The notes below the pieces were generated by a model. The model was not told the DNA's origin. It was given only the letters and a program-made list of their open reading frames with translations, and did not search any database. Positions 36,812 through 45,542 of a DNA stretch of 64,000 nt are shown here, piece by piece. The DNA comes from Rhodothermia bacterium. GTDB taxonomy: Bacteria > Bacteroidota > Rhodothermia > Rhodothermales > UBA2364. The stretch lies in NCBI GenBank assembly GCA_017303715.1, contig JAFLBZ010000015.1, positions 28,901-92,900 on the forward strand. The letters are read 5' to 3'. Position numbers and translations under genes: made by a program. Each line of letters opens with the position of its first letter. Positions within the stretch are counted from its first letter, which is position 1.

Positions 36812-37945
36812 ATGATGCGTCGCAGTCTTGCCTCTTCTTTTTTCTTAGCCCTCTTTCTGGTGTGGCTCTTGCCTAAACGTAGTCTTGCCCAGCAAAATTT
36901 GCCAGATACGGGCATTTCGGGAGTGTACGAAGTGATGATGGGCGTGAAAAACAAAGCCGAAGCCATCCGCTACTTCGCCGAGTTTGGCTTTTCGGTCGTG
37001 GATAGCGCTCGGATTTCTGCGGATCGGGCGCGGGCGCTGTACAACGTGCCTTCCGCATTGACCTCGTACCGCTTGCAAAATGGTGACGTGGATAGCCACG
37101 GCTTATTGCGTCTCTTCGTTTGGGATCAACCTCTGGGAAACGGTGTAGGATACACGACGCCAGAAACCATTGGATCGCGCATGGCCGTGATGAAAACCAA
37201 CGATATTATGCGGCTTTATGACCTTTATTCCGCCGCACGCAATGCCAAGCAACCTTGGCTCCCAACTGAACCGATTGCAGATGATTTATTTGGCCTAAAT
37301 AAAGAAAATAAATTTGATTTCTTTAAACGACCAATCTTGGTGAGGGAAAATGCCGTATATGGCGAGTTTTTTAACCACGTATTTTTCCAACGGTACGGTT
37401 ATCATATCGAAGGATATGGCACAATTAACCCCAAAGCGCCCCTTAAAACCAGCGAATTTACGCACCACGATTTCTTTATCAAAGCCGATAACATGGAGGC
37501 AATTTCCTACCTTTCGACTGCATTGGGACTCAAAGCCGAAGGCCCGCCCGAAGTTGATGGCGATTGGCTAAAAGGCCCTAAGCGCGTTTTTATGATGGAA
37601 GATGGCTATACCCATTGGTATCAAGGTTTTGTGTCGCCCAACAATATTTGTGGAAAACTCAAGTTTTTTATCCCTCGTGCCCCCAAGCCAGATCGCTCCC
37701 AACACCAACGCATCGGGGAATTGGGCATTACACTCCATTCTTTTTATGTGCCAGACCTCAAAAAAGTGCATGATTTAGTACTGACAGATAAACGCTTAAA
37801 AGCCACTTCCATTCAAAAAAATGAATTTGGCGAATTGAGCTTTGTATTTTCGGATCAAACAGGCTGTACATGGCAAATTATCGAAAAAAAATCAGTAAGA
37901 AAACAACCTGTAAAAGTGCTTAAAATGGAATTTCCAAATGAATAA
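36812..37945 (+). CDS. Exported two-domain VOC/glyoxalase-fold protein
   Basis: A 377-residue protein with an Arg-Arg start, hydrophobic stretch and KRSLAQQ cleavage site, so it is exported. The body contains repeated vicinal-oxygen-chelate pieces: VYEVMMGVKNKAEAIRYFAEFG, AISYLSTALGLKAEGPPEVDG, RVFMMEDGYTHWYQGFV, ITLHSFYVPDLKKVHDLV. This fold includes ring-cleaving dioxygenases, glyoxalases and binding proteins. Metal residues cannot be assigned with certainty. An exported VOC protein beside an exported CpcT-like protein suggests action on the substrate before inner-membrane uptake. Confidence 0.8.
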   Translation: MMRRSLASSFFLALFLVWLLPKRSLAQQNLPDTGISGVYEVMMGVKNKAEAIRYFAEFGFSVVDSARISADRARALYNVPSALTSYRLQNGDVDSHGLLRLFVWDQPLGNGVGYTTPETIGSRMAVMKTNDIMRLYDLYSAARNAKQPWLPTEPIADDLFGLNKENKFDFFKRPILVRENAVYGEFFNHVFFQRYGYHIEGYGTINPKAPLKTSEFTHHDFFIKADNMEAISYLSTALGLKAEGPPEVDGDWLKGPKRVFMMEDGYTHWYQGFVSPNNICGKLKFFIPRAPKPDRSQHQRIGELGITLHSFYVPDLKKVHDLVLTDKRLKATSIQKNEFGELSFVFSDQTGCTWQIIEKKSVRKQPVKVLKMEFPNE

Positions 37946-38026
37946 AGAAAAAGAATTGGCTAAGCCATTCTCGTTAAAACCAATTTCCCGATCTAGTTTG
38001 TTGTAAAACACGAACATTCATCCATC

Positions 38027-38599
38027 ATGACGCTAACCCCACAACCCGCCCTTGAGCTATTTCGTACCTGCATTACGGGCGACTTCGACAATCAAAAACA
38101 AGTGGCGGCGGAACGCGCTTCAGGCACACAAGTTCACCCATTTGCACGACATATCAACCGAATTGCCGATGCGAAAATCCAAAACGCACCGCCAAGAAAT
38201 GGCTTCTGGCTGATCGAAGAAAGTTATTACACCTATCCCGATGGCAGCGAGAAAATAAACCACCACCTTTTCTTTTTTGAGGAGGTACATCCAGAAGCCG
38301 TGCGCCTCTATGCCTATCAATTACCCGCCACGTTACCCATGTCGCAACTGACGAACGATAACCCGAACCTTGTAATTAATTTTCTTAGCCTTCAAATAAG
38401 TCCCCGTTTTGCACCTGCGGAATATGGCTTAAAAGCAGGGACTTTTACCCTTAATGCCACAAATGACTGGGGAAATGGGCTTCGGTTTACACTAATCGAA
38501 ACCATTAACCGCGACCGTTTAGAAGTGATGGAGCTGCTGGAAAAGGACGGCACACGACTTACGCCTTACGATACGCCCATCCTGTATGAACGCCATTAA
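38027..38599 (+). CDS. CpcT/CpeT-like protein (copy 2, cytoplasmic)
   Basis: A 190-residue protein sharing the family's start (LFRTCITGDFDNQKQVAAER, like the other copy's FTGEFNNFQQ) and the following pattern of aromatic strands: EESYYTYPDGSEKINHHLFF, AVRLYAYQLP, and a beta strand pair ending LRFTLIETINRDRLEVMELL. No signal peptide. It lacks the GC-V motif of the exported copy and is shorter, so the assignment is weaker. Its location, between the VOC and aldehyde dehydrogenase genes, parallels the exported copy. Confidence 0.6.
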   Translation: MTLTPQPALELFRTCITGDFDNQKQVAAERASGTQVHPFARHINRIADAKIQNAPPRNGFWLIEESYYTYPDGSEKINHHLFFFEEVHPEAVRLYAYQLPATLPMSQLTNDNPNLVINFLSLQISPRFAPAEYGLKAGTFTLNATNDWGNGLRFTLIETINRDRLEVMELLEKDGTRLTPYDTPILYERH

Positions 38600-38634
38600 C
38601 CCATCTCTTCTGTGTCCTAAAACCGAATTCACCC

Positions 38635-40056
38635 ATGAGCGCCAACTGCCTTTACCACGTCCGAAACCCCAGAACAGGCGAATTTGACTACACCTTTGCC
38701 TTGCCAACGCGCACCAAATTGCAGAAAGAAGCCCAAAGACTCCGGCAAAACCAAACAACATGGCAGCAAAAAGGCATTGACCATCGGATAACAATTTTGA
38801 AGACATGGAAAACAAGCATTCACAAGTACTTAGCAGAAATCACAGAAGCGCTCACGATAGATACGGGCAGGTTCCATGAAAGCGAGTTAGAAGCCAAACT
38901 TATTGCCCAAAGTATAGATCGTTGGTGTAGCCTTGCATCCGAGTTTTTTGCCCCTTCCGCCGATAAAACCGCCGCAATTCCCTTCATCCACATCAAGCAA
39001 GACCTTCAGCCCTACCCCTTGGTCGGCGTGATTAGCCCCTGGAATTTTCCGCTTTTATTGGCATTGATAGATACTTTGCCCGCTCTTTTAGCAGGTTGTA
39101 GCGTCATCATCAAGCCGAGCGAAGTAACGCCACGTTTCATCGAACCCATTATGCGCTCCATCCAAAACGTACCCGAATTGGCAGGCGTTTTGTCTTTTGT
39201 GGCCGGTGATGGTAAAACGGGCGCGGATTTATTGAAAGAGGTGGATTTGCTTTGTTTTACGGGAAGTGTTGCGACAGGAAAGCGCGTCTATGCGGCCTGC
39301 GCCAAGCATTTTATACCGTGCTTCCTCGAATTGGGCGGAAAAGACCCCGCCTTGGTGTTTGAAGGCGCAGACCTCGACTTGGCAACGTCTTCAATATTAT
39401 GGGGAAGCACCGTGAATTGCGGGCAATCCTGCCTCTCCATTGAGCGTGTCTATGTGCAGGAATCCATTGCCGAACCGTTTTTGACAGTCCTAAAAGCCAA
39501 AGTAGAGGCCGTACAATTGGCATTTCCCACCGTTTCCGATGGTCAGATTGGGCCTGTGATTTCAGACCGGCAAGTGAACATTCTCAATGCACATTTACAA
39601 GATGCAGTGGAAAAAGGCGCAGTGTTGGTGACTGGAAATGCACAATGCGAGCAAAAAAACGGCGGTTGGTATTGCCGCCCCACAATTTTGACGAATGTAA
39701 ATCACAACATGAAGGTGATGACCGAAGAAACCTTCGGCCCTATTATCCCTGTGATGACCTTCAAAACCGAAGCAGAAGCCTTGTCCTTAGCCAATGGAAC
39801 AATTTTCGGGCTAAGTGCAGCAGTTTTTGCAAAAGATTGGGAAACGGCCTACCGCATCGGACAACACATTGAAGCCGGTGCAATCTCTATCAACGAATGT
39901 GCTTTGACCTCGATGGTACACGACGGCGAAAAACAATCGTTCAAGGCGTCCGGCATTGGTGGTACGCGAATGGGCGCAGCCGCCATCAAACGCTTCATGA
40001 AACAACGCGCCTTCCTCATCAAAAAAGAAGCCATTCCCTCGCCTTGGTGGTTTTAG
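38635..40056 (+). CDS. Aldehyde dehydrogenase
   Basis: A 473-residue NAD(P)-dependent aldehyde dehydrogenase. Cofactor region GVISPWNFPLL, KPSEVTPR, FTGSVATGK; catalytic Glu232 in LELGGKDPALV and Cys266 in NCGQSCLSIERV. End region SINECALTSMV is retained. Final oxidative step that turns an aldehyde (for instance from an aldolase) into an acid. It is the last gene of the rightward operon and stops four bases before the convergent hypothetical gene. Confidence 0.93.
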   Translation: MSANCLYHVRNPRTGEFDYTFALPTRTKLQKEAQRLRQNQTTWQQKGIDHRITILKTWKTSIHKYLAEITEALTIDTGRFHESELEAKLIAQSIDRWCSLASEFFAPSADKTAAIPFIHIKQDLQPYPLVGVISPWNFPLLLALIDTLPALLAGCSVIIKPSEVTPRFIEPIMRSIQNVPELAGVLSFVAGDGKTGADLLKEVDLLCFTGSVATGKRVYAACAKHFIPCFLELGGKDPALVFEGADLDLATSSILWGSTVNCGQSCLSIERVYVQESIAEPFLTVLKAKVEAVQLAFPTVSDGQIGPVISDRQVNILNAHLQDAVEKGAVLVTGNAQCEQKNGGWYCRPTILTNVNHNMKVMTEETFGPIIPVMTFKTEAEALSLANGTIFGLSAAVFAKDWETAYRIGQHIEAGAISINECALTSMVHDGEKQSFKASGIGGTRMGAAAIKRFMKQRAFLIKKEAIPSPWWF

Positions 40057-40060
40057 GCGC

Positions 40061-41029
40061 TTACTTTACCTGATCCATTTCCGCCAAAATCACTTGGGCT
40101 TCATCTACCCACATACCGCCATGGTTTATAACCTGTTGCAATGCCTCGCGTGCCGCTTGTACATTTTCCAACCCTAAATAGGCTTTTGCCATAAAGAATT
40201 GTGCATCTAAGGCCAGTGCCGTTGGTTCGCCTTGCGGAAAAGTAGCCTTCTCATTTTGTACAACGGTTTTGAATTTATGCAATGCCTCGTTAAGATTGGC
40301 TGCATCATAAGCGATAAAAATCCCCCACTTGTGGTATCGTGCGTCTTGGAGCAGTTCTAAGCCAGCTTGATAAGTGGCATTGTTTTGAAAGACTTGCTCA
40401 TTAGAACGTGTATGTAGTGGCTGCATCTCTTTTTCTAAGGCTTCTACAGATGCCAAACGAGATACGAGCGGCTCGTTTAACGTGTTGTAATATCGCAAAC
40501 TGAAAGTGCTCGCGACAAACACAAAACAAGCAGCAAGGGCATACCGATAAAATTGCGGGCTTTTTAAAACAGCAACATTAAAGCGAAACATCTTCTTATT
40601 TTCTAATGCCTTAGGCTTATTTGTGCCGCTACTCACAACCGGATTAAGCGCACTTCGGTATGCCGCTGAAGCAAGAGCGATGTCCTGAGCCTTGTGGTTC
40701 GATAACCGATAAAAATAGGTTTTATCTTGGATCGGTGTAAGCTTGCGAAGTTGATTCGAAGCCAATGTGCTTTGTTGTTGCCAATACTCCTCTGTCGCCA
40801 CTTTTTCTTCGAGTTCTTTTAGCAGTGGGCGGAGTGGCTCTGGCGCTAATTCGATGCGCGGATAACGAAAATACAATTCCAAATGCCGCTCATTTAGTGG
40901 GCCTTGCAAGAAAGACTTCGCATCTTGCATCATGCTAACGAACATTTTCCCTTGAAAGAACAAGTCTTCCGTATAAGGGGGCTGGTCAAACGGGGAAACC
41001 AAGGGTTTTGAATAATCTTGTGTTGACAT
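40061..41029 (-). CDS. Single-pass membrane protein with TPR-like C-terminus, possible anti-sigma partner
   Basis: A 322-residue protein: N-terminal cytoplasmic helical domain (1-155, rich in Glu/Gln, with EYWQQQSTLA), one transmembrane segment (about 160-180, YALAACFVFVASTFSL), and an external region with tetratricopeptide-like repeats (GLELLQDARYHKW, AANLNEALHKFKTVV, AQFFMAKAYLGLENVQAAREAL). It follows the sigma-factor gene by 112 bases in the same direction. The layout fits a membrane anti-sigma factor with a sensory periplasmic part. Inference; no zinc-finger motif seen. Confidence 0.7.
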   Translation of the reverse strand: MSTQDYSKPLVSPFDQPPYTEDLFFQGKMFVSMMQDAKSFLQGPLNERHLELYFRYPRIELAPEPLRPLLKELEEKVATEEYWQQQSTLASNQLRKLTPIQDKTYFYRLSNHKAQDIALASAAYRSALNPVVSSGTNKPKALENKKMFRFNVAVLKSPQFYRYALAACFVFVASTFSLRYYNTLNEPLVSRLASVEALEKEMQPLHTRSNEQVFQNNATYQAGLELLQDARYHKWGIFIAYDAANLNEALHKFKTVVQNEKATFPQGEPTALALDAQFFMAKAYLGLENVQAAREALQQVINHGGMWVDEAQVILAEMDQVK

Positions 41030-41141
41030 TTTTGTGGTCTTGTGTAACCAATATGGTTGTTTTTGGCGGAAGTTACAGCGGATTACGCCTATTCAATGGT
41101 TAGACACGGCGTACTTTCAAAACATAACCTAAGCCCATTAA

Positions 41142-41795
41142 CTACTGTTTTTCTTTATGTTTGACAATCATTTCTCGAAGATGGGGATTTTCTTTAAACC
41201 GAACCACTATCTTATGGCAATAGGCGCGCACGGTTTGGACAGTCTTCTGTATGGCGTCGGCGATCTGGTCAAATTCCCAATATTCAATAAAGCGGTAATG
41301 ACCAGTTGGCTTTAAAAACTCCGGCAGTTTTTGAATGGCTTGGTACATGATGGCCACAAAGAAAGGTGTATCAAAACTACGCAAGGCTTGTTCATCGGCC
41401 AATTGTTCGGCCATTTCGTCCACATCCGTCAAACGGTTACGTTTTTGATGCTCTCGGATCAAGTTCAGAAATTGGTTACGGCACAAACTATTCAGCCATG
41501 CGGCGAAACTGGTTTCTTGTTTGATGGTTCCCAAAAAGCGGATTGCCCGCTCATAGGCATCGCCCGCAAAACGTTCTACTTCTACTTCACTCAAATATCT
41601 ATTTTGCAAATACTTAGAAGAAAAATACCGCATTACAAAACAGTACACATATAAATCCACCAAAGGCTTTAAGCGCGGCAAATTGTCCCTTCGCCAAACC
41701 ATAAAAAGCTGACTGGCGGCATCACTATCATCCAAATGAAATGGCAATTGCGCCGCAAGTTCTTCAACAGCGCCAAAACCTCTATCGGAAGGCAT
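41142..41795 (-). CDS. Sigma-70 family RNA polymerase sigma factor (ECF-like)
   Basis: A 217-residue sigma factor. Region 2 is visible in AYERAIRFLGTIKQETSFAAWLNSLCRNQFLNLIREHQKRNRLTD across about 90-140 (the helical core, with WLNSLCRNQFLNLIRE). Region 4 is the helix-turn-helix near the end: YWEFDQIADAIQKTVQTVRAYCHK. An acidic linker joins them. The downstream gene encodes a single-span membrane protein, so the two probably form a membrane-signalled regulon. Its target genes are not evident. Confidence 0.85.
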   Translation of the reverse strand: MPSDRGFGAVEELAAQLPFHLDDSDAASQLFMVWRRDNLPRLKPLVDLYVYCFVMRYFSSKYLQNRYLSEVEVERFAGDAYERAIRFLGTIKQETSFAAWLNSLCRNQFLNLIREHQKRNRLTDVDEMAEQLADEQALRSFDTPFFVAIMYQAIQKLPEFLKPTGHYRFIEYWEFDQIADAIQKTVQTVRAYCHKIVVRFKENPHLREMIVKHKEKQ

Positions 41796-42108
41796 ATGTC
41801 AGGATTTAGATATTGAAAGAGGATTGGTGGGTTTCGCACCAACATAAAGATAAAGAAACACACCGTTTGGTTTACACTTCACAGGGCTAAAATCAAAATA
41901 AAGTTTGTCTATGAAACCTAACTTGTACCTAAAATTAGCAAATACAATTTAAAACAATGTTTAGCACTAATGAGCGACAAAAAAAATAAAAATACAGAAA
42001 ATAAAGGAGTAGAATAGACAAGGATTCAATCGGTTCTCTCTAAAGCCCGTTATAAAATATTCTCCGTCATGGTTTTCTATGTACAAGCTACCTGTATTGG
42101 GAATTGGG
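41796..42108. other. Intergenic stretch upstream of the sigma factor
   Basis: About 310 bases without a supported gene. It is AT-rich and should hold the leftward sigma-factor promoter, but no clean TTTG/TAnnTTTG pair was found. Nothing else recognised. Confidence 0.45.
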
Positions 42109-42360
42109 CTAAAAATCGGAAACGGAATTATATACCCTTATTAGACGGTCAATATCCCGAAGCCGGCGTTCTATTTGGCTTCGTTCTTTGGGATCGTCTA
42201 TTTCTGGATTGTCTTGGAGTTCATACAAACGTTTTAGTTTTTCAGCCTGCTCCGCTTTTAGTTCTAACAGACGCGCTTCTGTTCCCGATGGCCGATCTTC
42301 TGGGGCGGCGACATCACTTACACCAAAAACCGAAATCCAGAACTTGAGCATTTTATTCAT
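42109..42360 (-). CDS. Small coiled-coil hypothetical protein
   Basis: An 83-residue protein, starting at the ATG at 42360 (an ATG nine bases upstream is possible). The N-terminus is hydrophobic (LKFWISVFGVS) and the rest is a charged coiled coil (EARLLELKAEQAEKLKRLYELQ, then ERSQIERRLRDIDRLIRVY). No family recognised. Regular codon use supports a real gene. Confidence 0.6.
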   Translation of the reverse strand: MNKMLKFWISVFGVSDVAAPEDRPSGTEARLLELKAEQAEKLKRLYELQDNPEIDDPKERSQIERRLRDIDRLIRVYNSVSDF

Positions 42361-42869
42361 GACACACAAATATTTAAAGGCGATTATAAAACTGATCTTT
42401 CGACGGCCTGTTCAATCAGGTTAATTTTGTCGATATGAAGCCACCAAAGAAGCGGTTTGGGGCATAATTTACGCATCCAAGTGGCATTTTGCATCTTAAG
42501 AGAAGTTCCGGGTTCTTGCATACCTCATTTTAGAACACCTCTAAAACCCCACCTTCAAGACCTTTCGTCTGTATTAAGTTACGCATTTACAACGGAACTT
42601 GGCAGCTTCATACGGTTTTCCTGATAATAAAAATCGTAGTTTTTCCAATTTTCATCCAATCACTCCAATGGTTTATGCAAGACAAATGCAACATGAATAT
42701 AGATAGACAGTTGGCGACAAATTATTACTTTAAGATTTTATATTTATAAGGTTTATACAAAAATTATTACCCATCATTATTTATACCGAGTACGTTTACA
42801 AGTTTTGATCTGACCTATTTAGCATGTAATTTATAGGTTTCTTTAGACAGAGACCTTAGGATCCAATCC
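42361..42869. other. Intergenic stretch before the LD-carboxypeptidase gene
   Basis: About 510 bases with no supported gene. AT-rich, with no long inverted repeat. It should contain promoters for the divergent small protein and the carboxypeptidase. No confident promoter match. Confidence 0.45.
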
Positions 42870-43805
42870 ATGAAACCAGCCGCATTAGCACCAGGCGACA
42901 CCATTGCTGTAATTGCACCAGCCAGTTCTCCACGTAGCACCGAGGTATATCAACGTGGTTTGGCCAAACTCAGGGAACGAGGCTACCATATTTTGCCGCT
43001 CCGAGACGAGATTACGCCCTATGGATATTTGGCAGATACGGACGATGTACGATTGGCCGAGCTAAATGAAGCCATTCGTCGTCCAGACATCAAGGCCATC
43101 TTCTCGGTACGCGGCGGCTACGGCACGCCACGCCTTTTGCCCGGCATAGATTACGAGGCCGCCCGAAAAAACCCAAAAATCTTGGTGGGCTATTCCGATA
43201 TCACGGCCCTGCATTGGGCTTTATACCAAAAAGCAGGATGGCAGGGCTTATCTGGACACTTGGTAGTAGAATGGGGTGCAGAGGAAGATGTCCTTACCCC
43301 AGCGGCTGAAAAGCCTTTTTGGGATTTACTAAGCGGCCATAACCCCGGAGTCGTCATTGGGCCAGCCGGAGAGACCTTAAAACCGTTCAGAAAAGGAACT
43401 GCGGAAGGGGTTTTGTTGGGCGGGAACCTGATGCTCATTACTTGTTTATTGGGAACGCCATATTGCCCCAATCTGGAAGGCGCAATTTTATTTATCGAAG
43501 ACGTGGGAGAAAAACCATATAGTGTAGATCGGATGTTGATGCAGTTGCGGCTTGCCGGACATTTAGACAAGCTCGGCGGGGTACTCATTGGTGGCTTTAC
43601 CGATGCAGAGATCCCTGCAAATTCACTTGGTTTTGACGATGTTTTTAACCACTATTTTGGCAATGCACCTTATCCAGTTGCTACCAATTTGTGTTATGGA
43701 CATTGGACAAACAAACTTTGTATGCCGATTGGGATTCAAGCGCGGATAGCAGTAACCGAGCATGGCGCTTCTCTTTCGTATTTGACACCATTGACCGTTT
43801 CATGA
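42870..43805 (+). CDS. LD-carboxypeptidase (S66 family)
   Basis: A 311-residue serine peptidase of the murein tetrapeptide carboxypeptidase type, which trims L,D bonds in cell-wall muropeptides in the cytoplasm. The nucleophile Ser109 lies in VGYSDITALHWALY, and the Glu and His partners are expected in FIEDVGEKPYSVDRM and CYGHWTNKLCMPIG. N-terminal motif GDTIAVIAPASSP is typical. No signal peptide. The downstream methyltransferase gene follows after 14 bases. Confidence 0.9.
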   Translation: MKPAALAPGDTIAVIAPASSPRSTEVYQRGLAKLRERGYHILPLRDEITPYGYLADTDDVRLAELNEAIRRPDIKAIFSVRGGYGTPRLLPGIDYEAARKNPKILVGYSDITALHWALYQKAGWQGLSGHLVVEWGAEEDVLTPAAEKPFWDLLSGHNPGVVIGPAGETLKPFRKGTAEGVLLGGNLMLITCLLGTPYCPNLEGAILFIEDVGEKPYSVDRMLMQLRLAGHLDKLGGVLIGGFTDAEIPANSLGFDDVFNHYFGNAPYPVATNLCYGHWTNKLCMPIGIQARIAVTEHGASLSYLTPLTVS

Positions 43806-43819
43806 ACACATAAGTAGCC

Positions 43820-44800
43820 ATGCCAGACCGCACCTTTATTTCGCCATACGATTTTGTTCGGTTGTATGAAAAGTTGACCGACGAGGACGGGGCTTTACGG
43901 CGGTTGATGGGGCGACGAGAAGACCGAGTACGGGGCGTTTGGGCACAAACAACCACACCGCCACGCCATTGGTACAACATTCCGGCGGTTCAGGAGCGGC
44001 TTAATCGGTTGGCAACTGGCTCCCCAGAGACCGACCACCGTGCTTTTACAGTTAGGGAATTTCTCAAGGGCGGTGGCTTATGCGGGCTTTCTATGGGTTG
44101 TGGTGCAGGTCAAAAAGAAATCCACTGGGCAGCATCCGGTGTTTTTGATCAGTTACACGCATTCGACCTTTCCCCAAAGCGCATTTTGGCAGCACAACAA
44201 GCTACACAAGCGGCTGGATTATCGGAAAAGCTTTCTTTTGTGGTTTCGGATGCAGCTCATTATCAACCCAAAGCTGCTTCTTTTGATGTCTTGATTGCTG
44301 AGGCGTCGCTCCATCATTTTGATCATCTGGAAGTCCTGATCCCCCACATGGCAACATGGCTCAAGTCCGGTGGCCTGCTCATTCTGCACGAATATGTGGG
44401 ACCAGCACGCTTCCAATGGACGCAAAAACAACGCTCCGTTGCAGATGATCTACTACAAAAGCTACCCTCCTCCCACCGGAGCCGTTGGAATGGAAGAGGC
44501 TTAAAAAACAAGCACTATCGTCCGGGCTGGCTCCCAATGTGGCTCTATGATCCATCGGAAGCCGTTATGTCTGATCGTATTATGCCGCTGTTGCATCAAA
44601 ACTTTTCCACAACCTTGCTCCGCCCCTTGGGTGGAACGGTGCTGCATTTGCTCTTCGACGAAATTGCCCAGCATTTTCTTGAACCAGATGAAACTGCAAG
44701 CAAGTTTCTCAAGTTAGCTTTTGATACCGAAGATCATTTGTTGGCGGCTGGGGATTTACCCAGTGACTTTGTTTTCGCCATTTTTCATCGCCCACGATAA
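43820..44800 (+). CDS. SAM-dependent methyltransferase
   Basis: A 326-residue class I methyltransferase. The SAM-binding motif is GLSMGCGAGQKEIHWA (residues about 92-107), followed by LHAFDLSPKRILAAQ, LSFVVSDAAHY and the proline-free VLIPHMATWLKSGGLLILHEYVG. N- and C-terminal extensions are unassigned. The order LD-carboxypeptidase, methyltransferase, MbnP suggests a short operon with no clear common function. Confidence 0.85.
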   Translation: MPDRTFISPYDFVRLYEKLTDEDGALRRLMGRREDRVRGVWAQTTTPPRHWYNIPAVQERLNRLATGSPETDHRAFTVREFLKGGGLCGLSMGCGAGQKEIHWAASGVFDQLHAFDLSPKRILAAQQATQAAGLSEKLSFVVSDAAHYQPKAASFDVLIAEASLHHFDHLEVLIPHMATWLKSGGLLILHEYVGPARFQWTQKQRSVADDLLQKLPSSHRSRWNGRGLKNKHYRPGWLPMWLYDPSEAVMSDRIMPLLHQNFSTTLLRPLGGTVLHLLFDEIAQHFLEPDETASKFLKLAFDTEDHLLAAGDLPSDFVFAIFHRPR

Positions 44801-44810
44801 TTCCAATAAT

Positions 44811-45542
44811 ATGCGCCGTCCCATCTTCAACCTCGTCCTTTTGTTTGCGGTTTTTACCCTGTCTTCTTGCGATACAACCGAAAATACAGGGAGTGTCACC
44901 CTCCAGTTTGAGCATCAAGCAGACGGGAAAGCGCTTGATTTGAACACCACCTCGTTCACCAATGATGCCGGAAACGTCTATAAGGTATCCTTATTAGAGT
45001 ACATTGTGTCCAATCTCGCTTTGGTGGGTAGCGACGGACAAGCGGTAAAACTTGCGGATTACCACTACGTCCAATTGGGGAATTCAGGTACGCTCAGTCT
45101 TACGATCAACAACATCAAGACCGACCATTTTCAGGGCTTTAAAATGGTGATGGGCATTCCTAAAGCACAGAATACTATAGGCAACCTTCCCAATAAGCAG
45201 GCTTATAACAACATGGAGTGGCCGATGGCAATGGGCGGCGGGTATCACTATATGCGCTTTGAAGGGTCTTATAACGATGCTGGCACCAACAAAACATTTG
45301 CCGTACATACCGGCCCCAATGGTGGGACAGACTATTCCATTGTCCTTACACTCCCCTTGCACCTTCACCTTACGCCGGATGCTAACACCACCATAAAATT
45401 GACCATGAACGTAAATGAGTGGCTTAAAAATCCTACCCGCTATGATTTCCGTACTTATCCGGGAAGCATTATGGGAAATTCTGCTGCTCAGGAGTTGCTC
45501 AAGAACAATGGGAAAGACGTTTTTACGGCCCAAGGCAATTAA
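44811..45542 (+). CDS. MbnP-like copper-binding lipoprotein
   Basis: A 243-residue protein starting at ATG 44811 with a lipobox (TLSSCD, Cys20). The body matches MbnP: GSVTLQFEHQADGKALDLN, EYIVSNLALVGSDG, the NNMEWPMAMGGGYHYMRFEG core, and LHLHLTPDANTTIKLTMNVNEW near the end. In methanotrophs MbnP binds copper through a kynurenine made from Trp by MbnH. The Trp in MEWPM and Trp in NEWLKNP are candidates (unverified). The gene overlaps its partner below by 35 bases. Confidence 0.82.
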   Translation: MRRPIFNLVLLFAVFTLSSCDTTENTGSVTLQFEHQADGKALDLNTTSFTNDAGNVYKVSLLEYIVSNLALVGSDGQAVKLADYHYVQLGNSGTLSLTINNIKTDHFQGFKMVMGIPKAQNTIGNLPNKQAYNNMEWPMAMGGGYHYMRFEGSYNDAGTNKTFAVHTGPNGGTDYSIVLTLPLHLHLTPDANTTIKLTMNVNEWLKNPTRYDFRTYPGSIMGNSAAQELLKNNGKDVFTAQGN

